This document shows, piece after piece, positions 1 to 5,393 of a stretch of DNA of 6,020 nt (position 1 is the stretch's first letter; each line of letters starts with the position of its first letter). This DNA comes from Acidobacteriota bacterium. GTDB taxonomy: Bacteria > Acidobacteriota > Terriglobia > 20CM-2-55-15. The notes below the pieces were generated by a model that saw nothing but the letters and a program-made list of their open reading frames with translations, ran no database searches and was not told the origin of the DNA. The DNA is taken from the NCBI GenBank assembly GCA_003222755.1, contig QHXA01000227.1:1-6020 (forward strand), given 5' to 3'. The position numbers and the translations under genes were made by a program.

Positions 1-2
1 AA

Positions 3-197
3 TCCTTAAAGAAAGTCATCCTGATTGAAGAGAAAGTGGCAACACTCGCAGAAGACGTAAAATTGCTCGCGCAACGGAGCCACGATCTTTCCGAACGGCT
101 TGCGCGGGTTGAAGGAAAGTTTGAAGCATACGAGCGAGTGGCCACCGCATCTGCCCAACAGAAAAAAATTCCCCAGCCCCGAAAGCGGAAACAATAA
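3..197 (+). CDS. C-terminal end of a coiled-coil hypothetical protein (5' partial)
   Basis: The frame is open from the left edge to TAA at 195-197, giving 64 codons with no start inside the window, so the gene begins further left. Roughly residues 4-45 of the visible part are rich in Glu, Lys, Arg and Leu. Hydrophobic residues recur at 3-4 spacing (I-L-I, V-L, V-LL, L-L, V), as in a parallel coiled coil. The last 18 residues are a basic, Pro/Gln/Lys-rich tail (ending PRKRKQ) that is probably disordered and could bind nucleic acid. I do not recognise a family. Short coiled-coil proteins of this shape are common hypothetical genes in soil bacteria. The other two plus frames close within the first 30 bases, and the coding character of this frame is consistent throughout. 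I am fairly sure it is coding and unsure of any function. Confidence 0.6.
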   Translation, partial: SLKKVILIEEKVATLAEDVKLLAQRSHDLSERLARVEGKFEAYERVATASAQQKKIPQPRKRKQ

Positions 198-392
198 AGT
201 GGTTTATCGTGCTGAAGCGCAAGCGTGGAAGCGCGCAGCCTTAAGAAACGCTGTTCTGAGCGCTTAATCTTCAATGCTCGCGAGATCGAGAAGCGTGCGG
301 CTTCCAAGCGAGATTGGAAAGCCATAAAGGGCAACTGTGACAACGGCAAGCATGGGGCCAGGCCGCTGCAGAAATACCCAGTGGATGGCTGA
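198..392. other. Gene-poor stretch with a weak 55-codon open frame and inverted repeats
   Basis: No convincing gene lies here. One plus frame is open from GTG at 225 to TGA at 390-392 (55 codons, Lys/Arg/Glu-rich), but it has no Shine-Dalgarno and no recognisable motif. It is in phase with the oxidoreductase remnant that starts just after its stop. Its last dozen residues (RPLQKYPVDG) could be an eroded continuation of that remnant, since related enzymes carry an Arg-rich segment followed by a DG motif at about that distance; this is inference. There are also inverted repeats: AAGCGC at 215-220 with GCGCTT at 260-265, AGCGT at 222-226 with ACGCT at 248-252, and TTAAG at 241-245 with CTTAA at 263-267. 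They could fold the 3' end of the upstream transcript, but no T-run follows, so I do not call a terminator. Confidence 0.3.
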
Positions 393-626
393 ACATCATC
401 AGGTTGTAAGGTCAACGGAACGCGGGCAATTTGGGATTACATCCGTCAACATCGAACGCAACAAGGACCCTTCGATATGACGTACTACGCCGGCAACAAC
501 GCTCCGCGCGATCCGCGGACTATCGCGGCATACCCCGAAGCCGGTGTGACGTGGCTGGAAGCCGAGGCGGCTTCGCTTACCGCAGCGCGGGAAAGAATAC
601 GCCGAGGCCCGCCCAGAGCAGTCTGA
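393..626 (+). pseudogene. Remnant of a luciferase-like (LLM class) flavin-dependent oxidoreductase, C-terminal end
   Basis: Read in the frame that ends with TGA at 624-626, this stretch gives the typical tail of bacterial LLM-class monooxygenases: WDYIRQHR at 432-455, GPFD at 465-476, PEAGVTWLE at 534-560 and RERIRRGPPR at 588-617, then two residues and the stop. In intact relatives I recall from this family the same order appears near the C-terminus (a helix with VREHR, then PFDV, then AEAGATWW-E, then RIRxGPPR). Intact enzymes are roughly 270-350 residues long and use FMNH2 or F420. Here only about 75 codons remain, with an in-frame TGA at 390-392 just upstream and no TIM-barrel N-terminal part. 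One Trp of the usual WW pair is missing and the stretch before PEAG looks shortened. The only in-frame ATG (477) would give 49 residues, too short to be an enzyme. I read it as a decayed gene end; recognition is from memory of the family pattern. Confidence 0.6.
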
Positions 627-716
627 GGTTGACGTTTTCGCCGATATTGAGGAACGCCCGCCAAGCTTTGGCTATCGAAGTCTGATCCTGGCCCGGAAGC
701 GATGATAAGCAGACGA

Positions 717-722
717 AAGGAG
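717..722 (+). promoter_or_regulatory. Shine-Dalgarno site of the methyltransferase gene
   Basis: AAGGAG lies eight bases before the ATG at 731. It is nearly the full anti-16S complement and fixes the start of the methyltransferase at 731. No good -35/-10 pair was found between the oxidoreductase remnant and this site; TTGACG at 629-634 has no fitting -10 box. Confidence 0.8.
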
Positions 723-730
723 ATTCCATA

Positions 731-1753
731 ATGTCTACACCGGACCCGTCCATATCACCCGCAGCGGCGGTGCTCCAAGTGATTTCCGGATTTTGGTCCG
801 CCCGCGCCGTGTATGCGGCCGCGAAGTTGGGAATTGCCGATCTGATTCAGGATGGTCCGAAAACCGCAGAAGAGCTTGCCGCACGAACGGGAACGCATGC
901 GCCATCGTTATATCGTCTGCTCCGCGCATTGGCCAGCATCGGCTGGCTTATCGAGGATGACAACGCACGGTTCGGACCCACGCTGATTACGGCAGGCATT
1001 CAGAGCGGCGCGCCGGGTTCGCTCCGCAATCTCGCAATAACAGAGTTAGGGCAAGAGCATTATCCCGCGTGGGAAGATTTGTTGTTTAGCCTGGAGACCG
1101 GCGAGATTGCCTTCGATCATGTCTTCGGAATGCCGAACTGGCAGTATTGGGCCGGCCATCCCGAACACGCGCAGATCTTTAATCAAGCGATGTCCGAGGT
1201 GACCGCAATCATGGAGCCCGCTGTTTTGGATGCGTATGATTTTTCGGGCTTCAGCAAAATCGTTGATATTGGAGGCGGCAGAGGTACTCTGATCGCCTCA
1301 ATCCTGCGCGAAAACCCCAAAGCGCGTGGTGTTGTACTCGATCTTCCACACGTCATTGAACTAGGCCGCCACCATGTGCAGGACCACGCGCTGAGCCATC
1401 GCTGTGATCTGGTGGCTGGCGACTTTTTTGAGCATGTGCCGGAAGGCGGCGACGCTTACATTCTGAAGTGGGTTCTTCACGATTGGAATGATGAGCGGAG
1501 TATCTCGCTTCTCAAAAACTGCCGTCGCGCGATGCTGCCGGCTGCCAAACTGTGCGTGATTGAAGCAGTCATACCCTCAGGCAACGAACCGTTCCTTCAC
1601 AAGTTCATGGATCTGAACATGCTCGTGATGACCGGCGGCCGCGAACGAACAGAGTCCGAATACCGGACACTGTTCGAAGCAGCCGGCTTTCATTTGAATC
1701 GAATTGCTTCAACTTCACTGGAGATTGCGGTGCTGGAAGGCGTGCCGGTCTGA
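731..1753 (+). CDS. SAM-dependent class I O-methyltransferase (Dimerisation + Methyltransf_2 type)
   Basis: This 340-residue protein has the layout of the plant COMT / animal ASMT / actinobacterial natural-product O-methyltransferases, whose usual length is 330-370. Residues about 12-90 form the winged-helix dimerisation domain (AARTGTHAPSLYRLLRALASIG region). Residues about 100-325 form the Rossmann methyltransferase domain. Motif I is VDIGGGRGT at 178-186, the acidic ribose-binding position is Asp204 in LDLP, and GDFF at 230-233 follows the next strand. LHDW at 249-252 carries the predicted general-base His250. Glu278 (IEAVIP) and Glu305 (GGRERT) match the acidic residues that flank the base in COMT. 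The family methylates hydroxyl groups of aromatic or polyketide-like small molecules in the cytoplasm; the substrate cannot be read here. All key residues are present, so it should be active. It stands alone: remnants lie on both sides, and the adjoining oxidoreductase fragment may be a lost pathway partner. Start 731 is supported by a strong Shine-Dalgarno. Confidence 0.93.
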   Translation: MSTPDPSISPAAAVLQVISGFWSARAVYAAAKLGIADLIQDGPKTAEELAARTGTHAPSLYRLLRALASIGWLIEDDNARFGPTLITAGIQSGAPGSLRNLAITELGQEHYPAWEDLLFSLETGEIAFDHVFGMPNWQYWAGHPEHAQIFNQAMSEVTAIMEPAVLDAYDFSGFSKIVDIGGGRGTLIASILRENPKARGVVLDLPHVIELGRHHVQDHALSHRCDLVAGDFFEHVPEGGDAYILKWVLHDWNDERSISLLKNCRRAMLPAAKLCVIEAVIPSGNEPFLHKFMDLNMLVMTGGRERTESEYRTLFEAAGFHLNRIASTSLEIAVLEGVPV

Positions 1754-1800
1754 GGAAGTATGAACAATGGGTTGCTCGAAAGCAGTGAGCCGGAGATTCG

Positions 1801-1968
1801 CTAACTTTGGCGCACGGCTTTCATTGGCAGCCAGAGGATCTGGACGATGTGATTCTCTTCGAGAGGCTTGAACTCAGGATCTCCGGTAACGATGCGGGCG
1901 AGGTCAGTCTTCGCCAAAGCGGCCGCCCATGCATCGGCGAGAGATATCGCGCTGAGCACCGGGTTGAC
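1801..1968 (-). pseudogene. C-terminal fragment of a VapC-like PIN-domain toxin
   Basis: Read on the minus strand and ending with TAG at 1803-1801, this stretch encodes the last third of a PIN-domain ribonuclease. SLADAWAAALA (1944-1912) is the helix with the third conserved Asp. Then come IVTGDPEF with the fourth acidic site, the usual linker PLEENHIVQ and a final ILWLP strand. A full PIN toxin has about 125-140 residues, with a first Asp near residue 5 and a Glu near residue 40. Both are absent here. Upstream on this strand the frame runs only into the antisense of the neighbouring antitoxin gene, so the N-terminal two thirds are gone. A GTG at 1998 could formally open a 65-residue frame, but its first ten residues come from an 8-bp tandem repeat and have no PIN character. 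It is therefore a remnant and cannot form the metal site. Its own antitoxin is not in the window. Confidence 0.75.
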
Positions 1969-1992
1969 ACCACTGCACCACTGCACCAAAAT
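1964..1992 (+). promoter_or_regulatory. Predicted sigma-70 promoter of the vapBC operon (leaderless start)
   Basis: A perfect -35 box, TTGACA (1964-1969), is followed by a 17-base spacer and CAAAAT (1987-1992), which matches four of six positions of TATAAT, including the important A at 2 and T at 6. Transcription would begin about seven bases later, at about 1999, which is the A of the antitoxin ATG. This agrees with the absence of any Shine-Dalgarno before that ATG. Prediction only; the -35 is very good and the -10 moderate. Confidence 0.5.
1968..1988. repeat. 8-bp tandem repeat in the vapBC promoter spacer
   Basis: CACCACTG occurs at 1968-1975 and again at 1976-1983, followed by CACCA at 1984-1988, which makes about 2.6 copies. 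The repeat fills the space between the predicted -35 and -10 boxes and sits at the edge of the PIN fragment. It may be an operator for the ribbon-helix-helix antitoxin, a slippage product, or both. A change of one unit would move the spacer from 17 to 9 or 25 bases and should switch the promoter off. Confidence 0.7.
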
Positions 1993-1998
1993 GGGCAC

Positions 1999-2247
1999 AT
2001 GAGACTGACTGTGAATCTGGAACCCGATGTGTATGCCTTAGCGAAGTCGCTGGCAAAATCCGAGGACTGCTCCATCAGCGGGGCGGTGAACCGTTTACTG
2101 CGCCGCTCTCTGGAAGTCGGAGCGAAACACGATTCTGGACCTTCCACTCGTCCTAGAAAACGCAACCACTTCGTCATTTCGCGCGGGGGACAGGCTATCA
2201 CGGCGGACACGGTGCGGCGGATCGAACGAGAGGACGACGAAACGTGA
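1999..2247 (+). CDS. vapB: VapB-type antitoxin with ribbon-helix-helix N-terminus
   Basis: An 82-residue protein. Residues 2-8 (RLTVNLE) look like the DNA-contacting beta strand. Residues 9-20 and about 27-40 form the two helices of a ribbon-helix-helix fold (PDVYALAKSLAK; SISGAVNRLLRRSL). A basic, Pro-rich linker follows (about 44-58). The C-terminus holds FVISRGGQAIT-ADTVRRIE and a very acidic end (EREDDET). The form 'SRGG-x-ITA-D-V' plus an acidic end is the toxin-binding tail I know from antitoxins paired with Mtu-type PIN toxins. The protein should neutralise the toxin by filling its active site and, as a complex, repress its own promoter. The frame is also open further up (to 1807), but that part is antisense to the PIN fragment. 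The predicted promoter would start transcription at 1999, so I take ATG 1999. It overlaps the toxin gene by four bases (GTGA). Confidence 0.85.
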   Translation: MRLTVNLEPDVYALAKSLAKSEDCSISGAVNRLLRRSLEVGAKHDSGPSTRPRKRNHFVISRGGQAITADTVRRIEREDDET

Positions 2248-2648
2248 CGTGGCTGCTCGATGGGAATGTCGTTGTCGCTCTCATCATCGATTCCCATGTC
2301 CATCACGAGCGCGTGCACCGTTGGTTTTCCCGGCTGAAGCGGGACCGCTTCGCCACATGTGTCCTCACGCAGGGTACCCTTCTGCGGGTCCATATGAAAA
2401 CAGCGGCCGATACCAGTGCTCGGGCGACGTGGCAGGCTTTGAAGGGGGTGGCCGCTCATCCGAAGCACGAATGGTGGGGCGATTCACTCAATTTTCTGAA
2501 CGTTCCGCACCGCCATCTGCAAGGCAGCGCCCAGGTCACCGATGCATGGCTGGCTGAACTGGCGCGCCGGCGGAATGGCCGCCTAGCCACTCTCGATTCC
2601 GGTCTTGCCGCCCTGCACCGTGATGTGGCAGTTTTGCTCCCGTTGTAA
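2244..2648 (+). CDS. vapC: VapC-type PIN-domain ribonuclease toxin
   Basis: A 134-residue PIN protein of the Mtu_PIN type, of normal length. The order of landmarks is WLLDGN with Asp6 (first metal ligand), HVHHERVHRWF (19-28), CVLTQ (39-43), LLRV, HEWW (75-78), VTDAWLAELA with Asp100, and RLATLDSGLA with Asp118. Three of the four usual acidic metal ligands are visible. The position that is often Glu in the CPLTE segment is Gln43 here, a change I also recall in some members. The family cleaves RNA, often tRNA or rRNA, with Mg2+ when not bound by VapB. The GTG start at 2244 overlaps the antitoxin stop, and GAGAGGA at 2228-2234 is a usable ribosome site, so toxin synthesis is likely coupled to that of the antitoxin. 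The target is unknown. 'LLDGN' instead of the more common 'LLDVN' is a small oddity. Confidence 0.88.
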   Translation: MTWLLDGNVVVALIIDSHVHHERVHRWFSRLKRDRFATCVLTQGTLLRVHMKTAADTSARATWQALKGVAAHPKHEWWGDSLNFLNVPHRHLQGSAQVTDAWLAELARRRNGRLATLDSGLAALHRDVAVLLPL

Positions 2649-2678
2649 TCGGAAACGGATTTTACCGCCTTAAAGATT

Positions 2679-2706
2679 TTGAATTCCCAACCGGAAACGA
2701 TAGGAT
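2679..2706 (+). promoter_or_regulatory. Possible promoter of the PSCyt1/DUF1501 operon
   Basis: TTGAAT (2679-2684) and TAGGAT (2701-2706) are separated by 16 bases. Each matches the sigma-70 consensus at four of six positions. The start would fall near 2713 and leave a leader of about 35 bases with the Shine-Dalgarno at its end. It is the best pair in the 100-base gap after vapC, but the match is only fair. The 8-bp direct repeat CGGAAACG at 2650-2657 and 2692-2699 flanks and overlaps it and could be a regulator site. Confidence 0.3.
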
Positions 2707-2738
2707 TCCGACGATACAGAAGCCGGAGCGGACATAAC

Positions 2739-2743
2739 GGAGG
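2739..2743 (+). promoter_or_regulatory. Shine-Dalgarno site that supports a TTG start
   Basis: GGAGG lies five bases before TTG at 2749. No ATG or GTG in this frame near the signal peptide fits better, and the residues after TTG form a proper signal peptide. Together these decide the start of the large gene. Confidence 0.75.
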
Positions 2744-2748
2744 CCGAT

Positions 2749-5388
2749 TTGAGCAAGCGAATTGTTCTGGGAATCTTCTTCTCCTTAATTGCGGTTAGCT
2801 TTAACAAGACCGTGCCACGGTCTAACGCGCAAGAACCGGTATCGTTTACTAAAGACATTCTGCCGGTACTGGAACAAAACTGCTGGAAGTGTCACGGCCA
2901 GGCCATGCAGAGTTCCAGGCTGAATTTGACCACGCGCGAAGGCGCACTGCAGGGGGGCGCCAGGGGATCCGCGATTGTTCCTGGGCGAGCCGAAGATAGC
3001 AGACTTTATCGGATGATCGGCGGTCTGGACAAACCCGCGATGCCGATGGGCGGTAAGCTCGCGCCAGAGCAGATTCTAAAGATCAAGAACTGGATCGATC
3101 AGGGCGCTCACTGGGATGCTACCGACGTTGCATCAAAAGCGGCACCGGCCGACGTATCGCAATGGGCCGAACTGGAAAACAAGCAACTTCCTCCGGGCGC
3201 CCGCAATTACTGGGCTTTCAAGCTTCCTGTCCAGGCGCCGGTTCCTGTGGTCTCGAGGCAATTTCAAAATCCAATCGATCGCTTTTTGGAAAAGACTCGT
3301 CAGGATAAAGGACTGAAAGCGGCGCCGAAAGCGGACCGGTTGACGTTACTGCGTCGTGCCTACATGGACTTGATCGGACTGCCCCCATCGCCGGCAGACA
3401 CGGATGCCTTCATGAATGACACCGCTCCCGGCGCGTGGGAGCGAGTGATCGACAAACTGCTGGCTTCACCGCATTACGGCGAACGATGGGGCCGCCATTG
3501 GTTGGATGTCGCGCGTTATGGCGACTCGGGTGGATATCAGAACGACGTCGATCGGCCGAACTTCTGGCGGTATCGCGATTACGTCATCAAGTCATTCAAT
3601 GACGACAAGCCATACAACACTTTCATCAAGGAACAGATCGCGGGCGATGAAATTCCAAATCGAACAGATGACAGCCTCATTGCGACGGGCTTCATGCGAG
3701 CCGGCCCCCGAGTTCAGAATCGCGAGCGCGACAATCCGGAAAGACGTTTCGATTATCTCGATGATGTGCTGGGCGCAATCGGCAAAGGCATGCTCGGCCT
3801 GACGGTTCAATGTGCGCGCTGCCATGACCACAAATTTGATCCCATCCTGCAGAAGGATTACTACGCCATGGAGGCGTCGATCTACGGCTATGTCGAGCTC
3901 GATTATCCGTTGGGTCCGCGGGAGCAAGCCGATGCCTACATGCGGACAATAACTGAGATTGGCGAGAAGGTTTCGGCCTTGCGCGACAAGATCGAAGACA
4001 TCGAAAAACCCTACCACGACAAGCTCGCTTTGGAAGAGATCCGGAAGAAGTATCCACCTGAGATGGTACGCGCGGTGGAGAAGCCGGAAAGCGAACGGAC
4101 TCCTGGCGAGAAGCTGCTCGCAACCCAATTGCTGGAATCCGCGGTCAGTATCAGGTCTGCAGCCGTCGATAAAGTGATACCGCCCGAAGACGCGGCAAAG
4201 AAGAAAGAGCTGAATGATCAGATCGCCGCGCTCAACAAGGCACGCCCAAAGGCTGGCGCGATGGCTCATATCGTCACCGATGGAGATTGGCGAGCCGCCG
4301 CTCCTGGGGGCGGAGATTTCACCAAAGGCGCTTGCCCCAAGTGCGAACTCGAGTATGTCGGCGCAGGGAAATTCATCGAGCTGGGTCCCGGCCCTGGCAA
4401 TTACAAGGTCCCGTCGTCGCACTTCCTGGTTCGCGGCGATCCAGACAGCAAGGCATATCCCACCAAGCCGGGTTTCCTCAGCGTCATCACTTATGGAAAT
4501 CCGCCAACCGAGCTTCCGCCCGCCGATCGACGCACGTCGGGCCGGCGGCTCGCATTCGCGGAGTGGCTGACTTCACGCGACAATCCACTGCCTGCGCGTG
4601 TCATTGTGAATCGAATCTGGCACCACCATTTCGGACGCGGAATTGTTTCGACGCTCGACAACTTCGGCAAGATGGGCGAGCAGCCGACACATCCGGAACT
4701 TCTCGATTGGCTCGCTGTCGAGTTCATAGACCGTGGATGGAGCATCAAACAGATGCACCGGCTGATCATGACCTCCGAAGCGTATCAAATGGCATCCGAT
4801 TACATGGATGCCTCCAGTACCGCAAAGGATCCGGACAACAAGTACCTGTGGCGGCACAACATTCAGAGGCTCGAAGGTGAAATCATCCGCGACAGCATCA
4901 TGGCGGTTGCCGGAACGTTGGATCTGACGATGGGCGGTCCACCGATCTTCCCGCATGTCGACGAAGTGCTTCTCAAGTCACTCGATCGCGGGATTTGGAG
5001 AAACCAGGAAGACGGACCCAAGGTGTGGCGCCGCAGCGTTTATATTTACGCCAAACGCACGCTGCCATTCCCGTTGGTGCACGTGTTTGATCTGGCTGAT
5101 CAGAGCGTATCCTTCGGTGCGCGAAACGTATCGACGATCCCAACGCAGGCACTAACGTTGATGAACAATGAATTCGTGTTGCGCCAGGCGCAATTGTTTG
5201 CGGATCGCATCAAGAAGGAAGCCGGTGACGACGTCGCCAAACAAATTGATCTGGGATATCGATTGGCGCTGACGCGGGTACCGACCGAAAAGGAACTGTC
5301 GCTGGCTTCGGATCTGATCGGAAGCGGCTCGCTTCTGGATTTCACCGATGTACTACTGAATCTCAGCGAATTCGTATATGTGAGGTAA
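2749..5388 (+). CDS. Exported PSCyt1-DUF1549-DUF1553 protein (planctomycete-type cytochrome c family)
   Basis: 879 residues, within the usual 700-1100 for the family. Residues 1-27 are a Sec signal peptide: SKR, then the hydrophobic IVLGIFFSLIAVSF, with likely cleavage after SNA at 27. Residues about 33-115 form the PSCyt1 domain with haem-type motif CWKCH at 45-49 and candidate axial Met98 or Met100 in AMPMGG. DUF1549 (PSCyt2) covers about 165-375. It has the FLE-x(14)-DRLTLLRRAYMDLIGLPP signature parts, HYGERWGRHWLDVARYGDS (232-250) and a second CXXCH, CARCHDHKFDPI at 345-356. A charged, partly coiled-coil linker (about 395-495) and a lone CPKC (519-522) follow. DUF1553 (PSD1) covers about 588-865, with RLAFAEWLTS, NRIWHHHFGRGIV, NFGKMGEQPTHPELLDWLA and an EFVYVR end. 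Covalent haem is possible but not certain. It is exported and is made with the DUF1501 protein downstream. The pair is common in Planctomycetota and Acidobacteriota; its role is not established (surface electron transfer or polymer breakdown have been suggested). Confidence 0.93.
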   Translation: MSKRIVLGIFFSLIAVSFNKTVPRSNAQEPVSFTKDILPVLEQNCWKCHGQAMQSSRLNLTTREGALQGGARGSAIVPGRAEDSRLYRMIGGLDKPAMPMGGKLAPEQILKIKNWIDQGAHWDATDVASKAAPADVSQWAELENKQLPPGARNYWAFKLPVQAPVPVVSRQFQNPIDRFLEKTRQDKGLKAAPKADRLTLLRRAYMDLIGLPPSPADTDAFMNDTAPGAWERVIDKLLASPHYGERWGRHWLDVARYGDSGGYQNDVDRPNFWRYRDYVIKSFNDDKPYNTFIKEQIAGDEIPNRTDDSLIATGFMRAGPRVQNRERDNPERRFDYLDDVLGAIGKGMLGLTVQCARCHDHKFDPILQKDYYAMEASIYGYVELDYPLGPREQADAYMRTITEIGEKVSALRDKIEDIEKPYHDKLALEEIRKKYPPEMVRAVEKPESERTPGEKLLATQLLESAVSIRSAAVDKVIPPEDAAKKKELNDQIAALNKARPKAGAMAHIVTDGDWRAAAPGGGDFTKGACPKCELEYVGAGKFIELGPGPGNYKVPSSHFLVRGDPDSKAYPTKPGFLSVITYGNPPTELPPADRRTSGRRLAFAEWLTSRDNPLPARVIVNRIWHHHFGRGIVSTLDNFGKMGEQPTHPELLDWLAVEFIDRGWSIKQMHRLIMTSEAYQMASDYMDASSTAKDPDNKYLWRHNIQRLEGEIIRDSIMAVAGTLDLTMGGPPIFPHVDEVLLKSLDRGIWRNQEDGPKVWRRSVYIYAKRTLPFPLVHVFDLADQSVSFGARNVSTIPTQALTLMNNEFVLRQAQLFADRIKKEAGDDVAKQIDLGYRLALTRVPTEKELSLASDLIGSGSLLDFTDVLLNLSEFVYVR
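5382..5385 (+). promoter_or_regulatory. Shine-Dalgarno of the DUF1501 gene inside the preceding stop region
   Basis: GAGG sits in the last codons of the PSCyt1-type gene (the final Arg codon AGG), eight bases before ATG 5394. Ribosomes finishing the first gene would clear or reuse this site, which points to translational coupling. Confidence 0.55.
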
Positions 5389-5393
5389 TCGCA

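Noticed and set aside
431..685. 84-codon frame starting with TTG over the oxidoreductase remnant
   Set aside because: The neighbouring frame carries the recognisable LLM-class motifs; this one is Arg/Ser-rich with no motif and no Shine-Dalgarno.
550..705. Second open frame with a plausible-looking tail (FGYRSLILARKR) ending at TGA 703-705
   Set aside because: It overlaps the oxidoreductase remnant, has no start codon or ribosome site, and I cannot tie the tail to a family. It could be a frameshifted remnant but is too short to support.
1754..1800. Terminator between the methyltransferase and the PIN fragment
   Set aside because: Only 4-bp complementarities (GCTC/GAGC, TGCT/AGCA) and no T-run are present.
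1807..1998. N-terminal extension of the antitoxin frame to a TTG at 1807
   Set aside because: The 64 extra residues are exactly antisense to the PIN fragment, do not resemble any antitoxin, and lie mostly upstream of the predicted transcription start.
1821..2468. 215-codon minus-strand open frame across vapB and vapC
   Set aside because: It is antisense to two well-recognised genes, rich in Ser/Arg and without motifs, as expected of a shadow frame in GC-rich DNA.
3592..4422. 276-codon minus-strand open frame inside the large exported protein gene
   Set aside because: It is fully antisense to conserved DUF1549 sequence, including the second CXXCH; its length comes from the codon bias of the real gene.
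4287..4880. 197-codon plus-strand frame overlapping the DUF1553 part
   Set aside because: It has no family signature and lies in a shifted frame of a strongly conserved domain; no ribosome site.
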